64,000 nucleotides of DNA from Pelomonas lactea (GTDB lineage Bacteria > Pseudomonadota > Gammaproteobacteria > Burkholderiales > Burkholderiaceae_C): NCBI RefSeq assembly GCF_043555885.1, contig NZ_JBIGHX010000004.1, positions 124,001-188,000 of the forward strand, written 5' to 3'. Positions 33,179 through 41,377 of the stretch are shown piece by piece. The position numbers and the translations under genes were made by a program. Under the pieces are notes generated by a model, which saw nothing but the letters and a program-made list of their open reading frames with translations, was not told the DNA's origin and did not search any database. Position 1 is the first letter of the stretch. Every line of letters starts with the position of its first letter.

Positions 33179-34590
33179 GCCTGGCCCCGCGCGGCGATCA
33201 GCCAGGCCGGCGCGTCCTGCAGCGCGACGGGGCGCAGGAAGCGCTCGATGGCCGCGTAGCCCACGCTGGTGGTGAAGCCGTTCGTCGACGACGGCCACGG
33301 GCCGCCGTGCTGCTGGGCGGCCGTCACGGCGACGCCGGTGGGCACGCCGGCGAACAGCACGCGGCCGGCGATGGCCTGCGCGCCGGCCACGAGGCGGCGG
33401 TGGGCGGGCGTGTCTTCGTCGGCGCCCCACAGCGTGACCGTCAGCGTGCCTTCGACGGCCGCCAGCACGCGCAGCGTCTCGTCCAGGTCGCGCACGGTGA
33501 CGACGACACAACTGGGGCCGAAGACCTCCTCGTGCAGCACCTCGTCGGCAAGGAAGGTGGCGGCGTCAGTGGCGAACAGGTGCGCGCCCGGCGCCGCCTC
33601 GCGGGCGGGCAGCGCTAGCAGCGACTTCACGCCGGTGCGGCCGTGCAGGCGGGCCACCCCCGCGTTGAAGTTGGCGCGGATGCCGGCGTTCAGCATCGCA
33701 TGCGGGTTGGCGGCGGCCAGCGCCTCGGCCAGCTGCCTGACGAACGAGCGGCTCGGCTCGTCATCGCGCACCAGCACGAGGCCGGGGCTGGTGCAGAACT
33801 GGCCGCAGCCCAGCACGATGCTGCCGGCCAGCTGCGTGGCCAGCGCGGCGCCGTTGGCAGCCAGCGCCGAAGGCAGCGCGACGACCGGGTTGACGGACCC
33901 GAGCTCGCCGTAGAACGGGATGGGCCGCGGGCGGGCGTTGGCCTCCTTCCACAGCGCCACGCCGCCGCGCACGCTGCCGGTGAACGCGGCGGCGGCGATG
34001 GCGGGGTCGCGCACCAGCGCCACGCCCACCGCGGTGCCGGCGCCTTCCACCAGCTGCAGCACGCCGGCCGGCAGCACGGCGGCGGCCAGCTCGGCCACGG
34101 CGCGCGACAGCCGCGGGTGCCCCGGGTGGGCCTTGACGACGACCGGGCAGCCGGCGGCCAGCGCGGCGGCCGTGTCGCCGCCCAGCACGCTGAACGCGAA
34201 CGGGAAGTTGCTGGCCGCGAAGTTGGCGACCGGGCCCACCGGCACGGCCACGCGCGTGAGGCGCGGGCGGCCTGCGGGCGGGGCGCCGGGCACGGCCTCG
34301 TCGTCCTGCACGGGCTGGGCGCGGCCGGCCTCGATCTGGTCGGCAAAACCGCGCAGCTGGAAGGCGGTGCGGTCCAGCTCGCCGTTCAGGCGCACGGGGC
34401 CCAGGTGGGTTTCCTCGTCGGCCAGTGGCACGAGGGCCTCGCGGGCAGCCTGCAAGGCGTCGGCCAGCGCGCGCAGCAGCGCGGCGCGTTGCGGGATGGG
34501 GGTGAGGCCCCACGCGGGGGCGGCCGCGGCGGCCGCCGCGCAGGCGGCGCGGACCTGCTCGGCGGAGCTGTCGGTGAGAGGAGTCGTCAT
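33175..34590 (-). CDS. Aldehyde dehydrogenase, alpha-ketoglutaric semialdehyde (2,5-dioxovalerate) type
   Basis: 471 residues. The family oxidises alpha-ketoglutaric semialdehyde to alpha-ketoglutarate, the last step of Weimberg-type pentose and hexarate pathways. Visible: cofactor segment AASNFPFAFS, K153 in VKAHPGHP, FTGS near 203, general-base E229 in YGELGSVNP, and nucleophile C266 in GQFCTSPG. I chose the ATG at 34590 because translation further upstream would extend into the operator-containing promoter region. It is first in a four-gene minus-strand operon (dehydrogenase, dehydratase, RraA-like, ROK), coupled by ATGA to the next gene. A role on glycolaldehyde or another aldehyde is possible if the RraA-like protein is an aldolase. 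Confidence 0.85.
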   Translation of the reverse strand: MTTPLTDSSAEQVRAACAAAAAAAPAWGLTPIPQRAALLRALADALQAAREALVPLADEETHLGPVRLNGELDRTAFQLRGFADQIEAGRAQPVQDDEAVPGAPPAGRPRLTRVAVPVGPVANFAASNFPFAFSVLGGDTAAALAAGCPVVVKAHPGHPRLSRAVAELAAAVLPAGVLQLVEGAGTAVGVALVRDPAIAAAAFTGSVRGGVALWKEANARPRPIPFYGELGSVNPVVALPSALAANGAALATQLAGSIVLGCGQFCTSPGLVLVRDDEPSRSFVRQLAEALAAANPHAMLNAGIRANFNAGVARLHGRTGVKSLLALPAREAAPGAHLFATDAATFLADEVLHEEVFGPSCVVVTVRDLDETLRVLAAVEGTLTVTLWGADEDTPAHRRLVAGAQAIAGRVLFAGVPTGVAVTAAQQHGGPWPSSTNGFTTSVGYAAIERFLRPVALQDAPAWLIAARGQA

Positions 34591-34816
34591 GGCATCAGCA
34601 GGCGGAACGGGAACGCGGCGCGACACTGCCGACGCCCTTGGCCAGCGCCTGCACGGCGCGCGGGCGTGGCGGCGATATCGGCGCCTGGGGAGAGATGTTC
34701 AAATTGTTATCGCTATCATATGGTTTGGTGCGACGGCGAAACTTAGTGGTTTCCCAGGGGATGGTGCTGGACTGTATCTCTATAGACTGCAAATGTTTGC
34801 GCAACCATTTGAAGCC
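34591..34816. promoter_or_regulatory. Divergent promoter region between the sugar-acid operon and GH115-GH8
   Basis: 226 bases between two outward-facing genes. The middle (about 34,695-34,800) is clearly more AT-rich than the surroundings and holds one operator-like palindrome (listed separately). Both flanking transcripts probably start here; I could not assign -35 and -10 boxes with confidence. Confidence 0.6.
34705..34718. promoter_or_regulatory. LacI-type operator-like palindrome
   Basis: TGTTATCGCTATCA agrees at 11 of 14 positions with TGGTAGCGCTACCA, the pattern shared by the two sites near 55.3-55.4 kb. It has the central CG typical of LacI-family operators and continues outward as AAAT on the left. 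The LacI regulator at 57.7 kb is the natural candidate to bind it. Confidence 0.55.
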
Positions 34817-37800
34817 ATGATCTCCATTCTCCACGCTGGTGCCCGCGCCTGGTGGCCCCGGTTCAAATTGCTGGCGCTGGGGTGGGCGTTGGCCGGCACC
34901 AGCGCCTGGGCCTGCGACACGCCGGCAAGCGTCTGCGCCCGCGACGCGGCGGGCAGCCTGGCGCTGGTGCGCGCGGGCCAGCCGGCGGCCGTCGTCGTCG
35001 AGGCCGGCGCCGACCCGGCGCTGCAGCACGTGGGCCGCAGCTTCGCGGGCGACCTGGGCCGCGTGGCCGGCCGGCCCGCGCCGTTGCTGGCGCAACTGCC
35101 GCGCGTGGCGCGCGACGTGGTCGTCATCGGCGAGCTGGGCCGCAGCCCGCTGATCGACGCGCTGCAAAAGAGCGGCAAGCTGCGGCTCGACGGCCTGCAG
35201 GGCCGCTGGGAGGCCTACCGCCAGGTGGTCGTCGACAAGCCCTTCGTGGGCGTGGAGCGTGCGCTGGTCATCGTCGGCTCGGACCGCCGCGGCGCCGTGT
35301 TCGGCGCCTACGACGTGTCGGCCCGCATGGGCGTCAGCCCCTGGCAGTGGTGGGCGGACGTGCCGGTGGCCACGCAGACCCAGCTGTTCGTCACTGCCGG
35401 CGAGCGCGGCGACGAGCCGGGCGTCAAGTACCGCGGCATCTTCATCAACGACGAGGCGCCCGCGCTCAGCACCTGGGCGCAGGCGAAGTTCGGCGGCGCC
35501 AACGCGAAGATGTATGCGCACGTGTTCGAGCTGCTGCTGCGGCTGAAGGCCAACTACCTGTGGCCGGCCATGTGGCCGCCGCGCGCGTTCAACGCCGACG
35601 ACCCGAGGAACATGGTGCTGGCCGACGAGATGGGCATCGTCATGGGCACCTCCCACCACGAGCCGATGAGCCGGGCGCATGACGAGTGGCAGCGCGCCAA
35701 GGGCGGCGCGTGGGACTACACGAAGAACGCGCCGCAGCTGCGCGAGTTCTGGCGCGGCGGCATCCAGCGCATGATGGGGCGGCCCGACGGCTCGGCGTTC
35801 GACACGCTGGTGACCGTGGGCATGCGTGGTGATGGCGACGAACCCATGAGCGAGCACACGGCGACGGCGCTGCTGGAGACCATCGTCAAGGACCAGCGCC
35901 AGATCATTGCCGACGTCACGAAGCGGCCCGCCGAGAAGACGCCGCAGATGTGGGCGCTCTACAAGGAAGTGCAGGACTACTACGACGCGGGGCTGAAGGT
36001 GCCCGACGACGTGCTGCTGCTGTTCGCCGACGACAACTGGGGCCAGATCCGCCGCCTGCCCGCACGCGACGCGAAGCGCCCCGGCGGCTACGGCGTGTAC
36101 TACCACTTCGACTACGTCGGCGGGCCGCGCAACTACAAGTGGCTCAACACCAACCAGATCGAGAAGACCTGGCAGCAGATGGACCTGGCGCGCGAGCATG
36201 GCGCCGACGCGCTGTGGATCGTCAACGTCGGCGACATCAAGCCGATGGAGTTCCCCATCCACTTCTTCCTGGACATGGCCTGGGCGCCCCAGGCCATGAC
36301 GCCGGACGCGCTGAAGGCGTACCCGAAGGACTGGGCAACAGCCACGTTCGGCTCGGCGCAGGCGGCCGAGATCGGCGACATCGTCACGCGCTACAGCCAG
36401 TACGCCGCGCGCCGCAAGCCCGAGCTGCTGGACGCTGGCACGTTTGCCGTGGGCGGTGCCGTGGGCGATGCGCTCAATGGCGGTGATTACGGCGATCGCA
36501 TCGCCGAATGGGCGGCGCTGGAGGCGCGTGTCGCCCGCGTTCGCGAGGCGCTGCGGCCCGATCAGCGGGACGCGTTCTTCCAGCTCGTCGAGCACCCGGT
36601 GCTGGCGCTGGCCAACCTGTACCGCCTCTACGGCGCCGTGGCCACGAACCGCAGCCTGGCCAAGGCCGGCGATGTCCGCGCCAACGTCTTTGCCGACCGG
36701 GCCGAGGCCGCGTTCCGGCGTGACCGGGCGCTCGCCGACCAGTACCACGCGCTGGCCGGCGGCAAGTGGGCGGGCATGATGCTGCAGACCCACATCGGCT
36801 ACACCAGCTGGCAGCAGCCGCCCCAGGACGTGATGCCCGAAGTGAAGCGTCTGCCCGGCGTGGCGCCGGACGACACCACGGTGCAGGCCCAGCTGGATCG
36901 CTTCAAGCCCGGCGAAGCCCTGCGGGACTTCATCACGCTGGAGGCGACGCAGTTCAGCCGCGCCGTCAATGCCCAGGGCCTGGCGTGGACGGCCATCCCC
37001 AACCTGGGCAAATACCAGGGGGCCGTCACCGCGCTGCCGCAAGGGCGCGCGCCCACGACGGTGGCCGACGGCGTCCGGCTCGAGTACGACGTGGACGTGC
37101 GGCGCGGCGGTGCGATGGATCTCAGCCTGACGATGGTGCCGACGCTGGACACGCACCGGCGCGGCGGCATCCGCATCGCGGTGGGCATTGACGACCTGCC
37201 GCCCCAGGAACTGGTGCTGAACCTGCAGCCCACCGCCGGCCCCGAGAACAGCCGCGCCGAGAAGGACTGGGCGCGCGCGGTCATCGACAACGAATTCCGC
37301 CTGACCGCCAGGTTCAACGGGGTCAGCCCCGGGCGCCGCGTCATCCGCATCTGGCGCCTGGACGACAACGCCGTGCTGCAGCGCGTGGCGCTCGGCCCGG
37401 TCATCCTCACCACGACGGTGGCGCCGCCCGCGCCCCCCGCCGCCGCGCTGACCGGGCAGTACCGCAACCTGCTGCGCGAGGTGCGCCCGGACATCACCGA
37501 GGGCGACATCACCGCCAAGCTGGACGGCTACTGGCAATCGCTGTTCGAGGGCGGCAAGGACCAGCGCATCTTCTACCCCGCCGCCGCCACGCCCGACGGC
37601 CCGGCGGCCTATGTGATGGACATCGGCAACAACGATGTGCGCAGCGAGGGCATGTCCTACGGCATGATGGTGGCCGTGCAGATGGGCCGCAAGGCCGAGT
37701 TCGACGCGCTGTGGAACTGGACGTGGACGCACATGCGCTACCGCTCGGGCCCGCGCCAGAGCTACTTCCGCTGGCAGTGCAAGCCCGAAGGCTGCGCCGG

Positions 37801-38602
37801 TTTCGGCAAGGACGCCGTGCCGGCGTCCGACGGCGAGGAGTACTTCGCCACTGCGCTGCTGATGGCGGCCTCGCGCTTCGGCAACGGCTCCGGCATCTAC
37901 GACTACAACGCCCAGGCCCAGGAACTCCTGACCGCCATGCTGCACAAGGAGACGATGAACGGCGGCATCGTGCAGGGGGCCCGCTCCATCTTCTCGCCCC
38001 AGCACGGCCAGGTCGTCTTCGTGCCGGTGGGCGATGCGGCCGAGTTCAGCGACCCGTCCTACCACCTGCCGGCCTTCTACGAACTCTGGGCCCGCCGCGC
38101 CGCCAAGGCCGAGGACCGCCAGCGCTGGCGCGAGATCGCCGACATCAGCCGTGCCTACTTCTCCAAGGCCGCCCATCCGCGCACCGGCCTCACGCCCGAC
38201 TACGCGCACTTCGACGGCCGCCCCAAGGTGCTGGACGGCCATGAGGACTTCCGCTACGACGCCTTCCGCACCGCGGTGAACTGGAGCGTGGATCAGGCCT
38301 GGTGGGGCAGAAACCCCGCCGCCGCGGGCCTGAGCCAGCGGCTGCTGACCTTCTTCGCCGCGCAGAAGCAGCCCTACACCCATCTCTACACGGTGGACGG
38401 CAGGCCGCTGAACGACGAGCCATCCAAGGGGCTCATCTCGTGCAATGCCGTTGCCGCGCTGCTCGTGGAGCCGGCGCAGGCCGCGCCCTTCGTCAACGCC
38501 CTCTGGGCACTGGACCCGCCCAGGGGCCAGTGGCGCTACTACGACGGCCTGCTGCAGTTCATGAACCTGTTGCACACCACGGGGCGGTTCAAGGCCTGGT
38601 GA
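34817..38602 (+). CDS. Secreted GH115 alpha-glucuronidase fused to GH8 exo-oligoxylanase
   Basis: 1,261 residues. A signal peptide (MISILHAGARAW, hydrophobic core, cleavage after SAWA) supports the ATG at 34817; an ATG at 34793 is the alternative. Residues about 35-870 are a complete GH115 xylan alpha-1,2-glucuronidase with YLWPAMWPPRAF near 246, GTSHHEPMSRAHDEW, DDNWGQIRRLP and the C-terminal sandwich domain (FITLEATQFSRAV near 705). GH115 removes (methyl)glucuronate from internal and terminal xylose. Residues about 885-1261 are a GH8 domain like reducing-end xylose-releasing exo-oligoxylanase: E944 (SEGMSYGMM), D1005 (ASDGEEY) and D1148 (RYDAFR) fit the catalytic set. The two are joined by a Pro/Ala-rich linker (VAPPAPPAAA). 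It would act in the periplasm or outside, debranching and trimming oligosaccharides. A LacI-type operator lies just upstream. Confidence 0.92.
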   Translation: MISILHAGARAWWPRFKLLALGWALAGTSAWACDTPASVCARDAAGSLALVRAGQPAAVVVEAGADPALQHVGRSFAGDLGRVAGRPAPLLAQLPRVARDVVVIGELGRSPLIDALQKSGKLRLDGLQGRWEAYRQVVVDKPFVGVERALVIVGSDRRGAVFGAYDVSARMGVSPWQWWADVPVATQTQLFVTAGERGDEPGVKYRGIFINDEAPALSTWAQAKFGGANAKMYAHVFELLLRLKANYLWPAMWPPRAFNADDPRNMVLADEMGIVMGTSHHEPMSRAHDEWQRAKGGAWDYTKNAPQLREFWRGGIQRMMGRPDGSAFDTLVTVGMRGDGDEPMSEHTATALLETIVKDQRQIIADVTKRPAEKTPQMWALYKEVQDYYDAGLKVPDDVLLLFADDNWGQIRRLPARDAKRPGGYGVYYHFDYVGGPRNYKWLNTNQIEKTWQQMDLAREHGADALWIVNVGDIKPMEFPIHFFLDMAWAPQAMTPDALKAYPKDWATATFGSAQAAEIGDIVTRYSQYAARRKPELLDAGTFAVGGAVGDALNGGDYGDRIAEWAALEARVARVREALRPDQRDAFFQLVEHPVLALANLYRLYGAVATNRSLAKAGDVRANVFADRAEAAFRRDRALADQYHALAGGKWAGMMLQTHIGYTSWQQPPQDVMPEVKRLPGVAPDDTTVQAQLDRFKPGEALRDFITLEATQFSRAVNAQGLAWTAIPNLGKYQGAVTALPQGRAPTTVADGVRLEYDVDVRRGGAMDLSLTMVPTLDTHRRGGIRIAVGIDDLPPQELVLNLQPTAGPENSRAEKDWARAVIDNEFRLTARFNGVSPGRRVIRIWRLDDNAVLQRVALGPVILTTTVAPPAPPAAALTGQYRNLLREVRPDITEGDITAKLDGYWQSLFEGGKDQRIFYPAAATPDGPAAYVMDIGNNDVRSEGMSYGMMVAVQMGRKAEFDALWNWTWTHMRYRSGPRQSYFRWQCKPEGCAGFGKDAVPASDGEEYFATALLMAASRFGNGSGIYDYNAQAQELLTAMLHKETMNGGIVQGARSIFSPQHGQVVFVPVGDAAEFSDPSYHLPAFYELWARRAAKAEDRQRWREIADISRAYFSKAAHPRTGLTPDYAHFDGRPKVLDGHEDFRYDAFRTAVNWSVDQAWWGRNPAAAGLSQRLLTFFAAQKQPYTHLYTVDGRPLNDEPSKGLISCNAVAALLVEPAQAAPFVNALWALDPPRGQWRYYDGLLQFMNLLHTTGRFKAW

Positions 38603-38661
38603 GGGGAAAAATCTCATCGCCGTGCGCCGTTGGCGGCGGCAGGCATCCCTAACATCGGCGC

Positions 38662-38679
38662 CGCGCACCGTGGTGCGCG
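38662..38679. terminator. Hairpin between GH115-GH8 and the metalloprotease gene
   Basis: CGCGCAC (38662-38668) and GTGCGCG (38673-38679) form a seven-base stem with a CGTG loop, in the 93-base gap and 16 bases before the next ATG. No T run follows, so it could be a weak terminator or an mRNA structure near the next ribosome binding site. Confidence 0.3.
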
Positions 38680-38695
38680 CAACTTCAGGGATGAC

Positions 38696-41269
38696 ATGAC
38701 AAGAACCACCTGCAGCCTGGCCCGGCTCGCGCTGCTGACCCTCACGCTGGCCACCGGCCATGCCCTCGCGCAGACGCCGCCTGCACCCGCCGCACCGGCG
38801 GCGTCCGCGCCGACGGTGCCCGCCCGGCCCGCGCTGGCGCTGCCCGACCCGAGCGAGCCCAAGCCGTTCGACAAGGTCATCACCGCCGAGGCCAAGACGC
38901 AGCAAGGCCTGTTTGCGGTGCACAGCGTCAAGAACAAGCTGTACTTCGAGATTCCCAAGGCGCTGCTGGAGCAGCCGCTGCTGATGGTGGCCAACGCCAC
39001 GGCCGTGCCGGCGGGCCAGGACCATGTGGGCCGCACGCTGAACCAGGACGTGCTGCGCTTCGTGCTGCACCAGAACCGCGTGCTGCTGCAGCTCGTCACG
39101 CATGCCGCCGTGACCGCGCCGGGAAACGTGCTGGCCGAGGCCGTCAGCCAGTCGCAGCGCGACGCCATCCTGGCCGTGTTCCCGGTCGAGGCCTACGGCA
39201 AGGGCGGTGCGCCGGTCATCGAGGTGTCGCGGCTGTTCAGCGCCGAGGTGGGCGACTTCAGCGCCCGCGCGATGGTGCGGGGCAACCTGGACAGCAGCCG
39301 CAGCTATGTCGAGAAGACCAAGGCCTTCCCTGGCAGCATCCGCGTCGATGCCGTGCAGACCTACACCGTCTCGCCGCTGCCCACGCCCACGCTGCCCGGG
39401 GCCATGCTGGCGCCGCCCATGCTGCCGGCGCGCAGCGTGTCGTTGAACCTGGCCTACAACATCGTGCAGCTGCCCGAGCAGCCCATGATGCCGCGCCTGT
39501 TCGACGACCGCGTGGGCTTCCTCAGCGTCAGCCGCATGGACTTCGGCCAGGGCCTGCAGGAGGCCCGCCGCGAGCGCCTCATCACGCGCTGGCGGCTGGA
39601 GAAGAAGGACCCGGCGGCGGCCGTCAGCGACCCCGTCAAGCCCATCGTCTGGTACATCGACAAGGCCACGCCCACCGCGCTGGTGCCCTACGTGAAGAAG
39701 GGCGTCGAGGCCTGGAACGCCGCCTTCGAGTCCGCCGGCTTCAGCAACGCCGTGCAGGCGCGCCCCTATCCCACGGCCGAGGAAGACCCCGAGTTCGACC
39801 CCGAGGACGTGCGCTACAGCGTCATCCGCTGGGTGCCGTCGCCCATCGCCAACGCCTACGGCCCGCACCTGGCCGACCCGCGCAGCGGCGAGATCCTGAA
39901 CGCCAACGTCGTGCTGTTCCACAACATCCTGCAGCTGCAGCAGGACTGGTACCTCACGCAGGTGGGCCCGCTGGACCCGCGCGCGCGCAAGCTGCCGCTG
40001 CCCGACGACCTGATGGGCGAGCTGGTGGCCTTCGTCGTCACGCACGAGGTGGGGCATTCGCTGGGCTTTCCGCACAACATGAAGGCCAGCTCGCTGTACC
40101 CCGTGGACAAGCTGCGCGACCCGCAATGGCTCAAGACCATGGGGCACACGCCGTCCATCATGGACTACAGCCGCTTCAACTACGTCGTGCAGCCGCAGGA
40201 CGGCGTCGACCCCGCGCTGCTGATCCCGCGCATCGGCCCCTACGACGTCTTCGCCACCCGCTGGGGCTACATGCCCATCCCGAGCGCCAAGACGCCCGAC
40301 GATGAGCGCCAGCAGCTCAACCTGTGGGCCCGCGAGCAGGCCACCACGCCGTGGCTGCGCTTCGACGCACCGCGCAGCGAGGGCGGCGACGTCGGCGAGA
40401 ACCTGGAGGCCGTGGGCGATGCCGACGCCGTGGCCGCTACCGGGTTGGGCCTGCGCAACCTGCAGCGCGTCATCAAGATGCTGCCCGACGCCGTGCCGCA
40501 GGACGGCCGCGACGACCAGTTGCTGGAGCGGCTGTACCGCGCCACCTGGCAGCAATGGGGCCGCGAGCTGTCGCACGTGGTGGCCGTCGTGGGCGGCTAC
40601 GAGGTGCAGAACAAGCACAACGACCAGCCCGGCGCCATCGCCCAGCCCGTGCCGCGCGAGCGCCAGGTGCGGGCGATGCAGTTCCTGGCCGAGCAGATGC
40701 TGGCCACGCCGCCGTGGATGCTGGACCCGGCCATCGTGCAACGCCTGGGCGCCACGGGGGCGTCGCTGCCGCTGGGCATGAGCCAGCGCAGCCTGCTGCG
40801 CTACCTGCTGTCCCCGCAGCGCACGCAGCGGCTGATGGCCCAGGAGGCCCAGCTCGGCGCGCGCGCCTACCGGCTGGCCGACCTGCTGGCCGACCTGCGC
40901 CGCGGCGTCTTCACCGAGCTGGGTGGCGCCGCCGCCATTGCCGCGCCGCGGCGTGGCCTGCAGCGCCACTACGTCGAGACGCTGGCGGCCCGCCTGGCCG
41001 CCGGCAACCCGCTGGGCCTGGACGACAGCGAGCCCGGCGTGCGCGCCGAGATGCGCGCGCTCAAGGGCGTCATCGCCGCTGCGGCCGCGCGGGGCGATTT
41101 CACGCGCCAAGCCCACCTGCGCGGGTTGGTGGACGTCATCGACAAGGCGCTGGACCCGCGCGCCGCTGCGTCGGCCGGCGCCGCGGCGACGCTGATCCGG
41201 GTCGGCTGGCAGCCCGAGGACGGCCACGGCTGCTGGGACGGCCACGACCACGGCCCGCGCAACGACTGA
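38696..41269 (+). CDS. Secreted zinc-dependent metalloprotease (DUF5117/DUF5118 family)
   Basis: 857 residues. The N-terminus (MTRTTCSLARL, hydrophobic core, GHALAQ) is a signal peptide, followed by a Pro/Ala linker. The zinc-binding motif HEVGHSLGFPH spans residues 450-460, the HExxHxxGxxH form of metzincins, and is followed by SIMDYSRFNYV, the met-turn region. Residues about 55-420 fit the DUF5118/DUF5117 regions usually found before this catalytic domain (GLFAVHSVKNKLYFEIP). The C-terminal third is mostly helical. AGGGA lies just upstream of the ATG at 38696. The natural substrate is not known for this family. Nothing links it to xylan use apart from position. Confidence 0.85.
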   Translation: MTRTTCSLARLALLTLTLATGHALAQTPPAPAAPAASAPTVPARPALALPDPSEPKPFDKVITAEAKTQQGLFAVHSVKNKLYFEIPKALLEQPLLMVANATAVPAGQDHVGRTLNQDVLRFVLHQNRVLLQLVTHAAVTAPGNVLAEAVSQSQRDAILAVFPVEAYGKGGAPVIEVSRLFSAEVGDFSARAMVRGNLDSSRSYVEKTKAFPGSIRVDAVQTYTVSPLPTPTLPGAMLAPPMLPARSVSLNLAYNIVQLPEQPMMPRLFDDRVGFLSVSRMDFGQGLQEARRERLITRWRLEKKDPAAAVSDPVKPIVWYIDKATPTALVPYVKKGVEAWNAAFESAGFSNAVQARPYPTAEEDPEFDPEDVRYSVIRWVPSPIANAYGPHLADPRSGEILNANVVLFHNILQLQQDWYLTQVGPLDPRARKLPLPDDLMGELVAFVVTHEVGHSLGFPHNMKASSLYPVDKLRDPQWLKTMGHTPSIMDYSRFNYVVQPQDGVDPALLIPRIGPYDVFATRWGYMPIPSAKTPDDERQQLNLWAREQATTPWLRFDAPRSEGGDVGENLEAVGDADAVAATGLGLRNLQRVIKMLPDAVPQDGRDDQLLERLYRATWQQWGRELSHVVAVVGGYEVQNKHNDQPGAIAQPVPRERQVRAMQFLAEQMLATPPWMLDPAIVQRLGATGASLPLGMSQRSLLRYLLSPQRTQRLMAQEAQLGARAYRLADLLADLRRGVFTELGGAAAIAAPRRGLQRHYVETLAARLAAGNPLGLDDSEPGVRAEMRALKGVIAAAAARGDFTRQAHLRGLVDVIDKALDPRAAASAGAAATLIRVGWQPEDGHGCWDGHDHGPRND

Positions 41270-41377
41270 CGCCGACCCGGCTTTGAGGGGGCGGCCACGC
41301 CCGCCCGACCGCAGCCCCGCGCCGACAATCGCGCCGATGAGGTTCAGCGACATCCACTCGGGTCAGGGCAGCGCGGC

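Noticed and set aside
33920..34816. Upstream extension of the GH115-GH8 frame
   Set aside because: The extension runs antisense through the aldehyde dehydrogenase and the promoter region; the signal peptide places the true start at 34817 (or 34793).
34595..41353. Minus-strand open frame of over 2,200 codons opposite GH115-GH8 and the metalloprotease
   Set aside because: It covers two clear + strand genes with catalytic motifs; the antisense translation is low-complexity His/Arg/Ala/Gln-rich.
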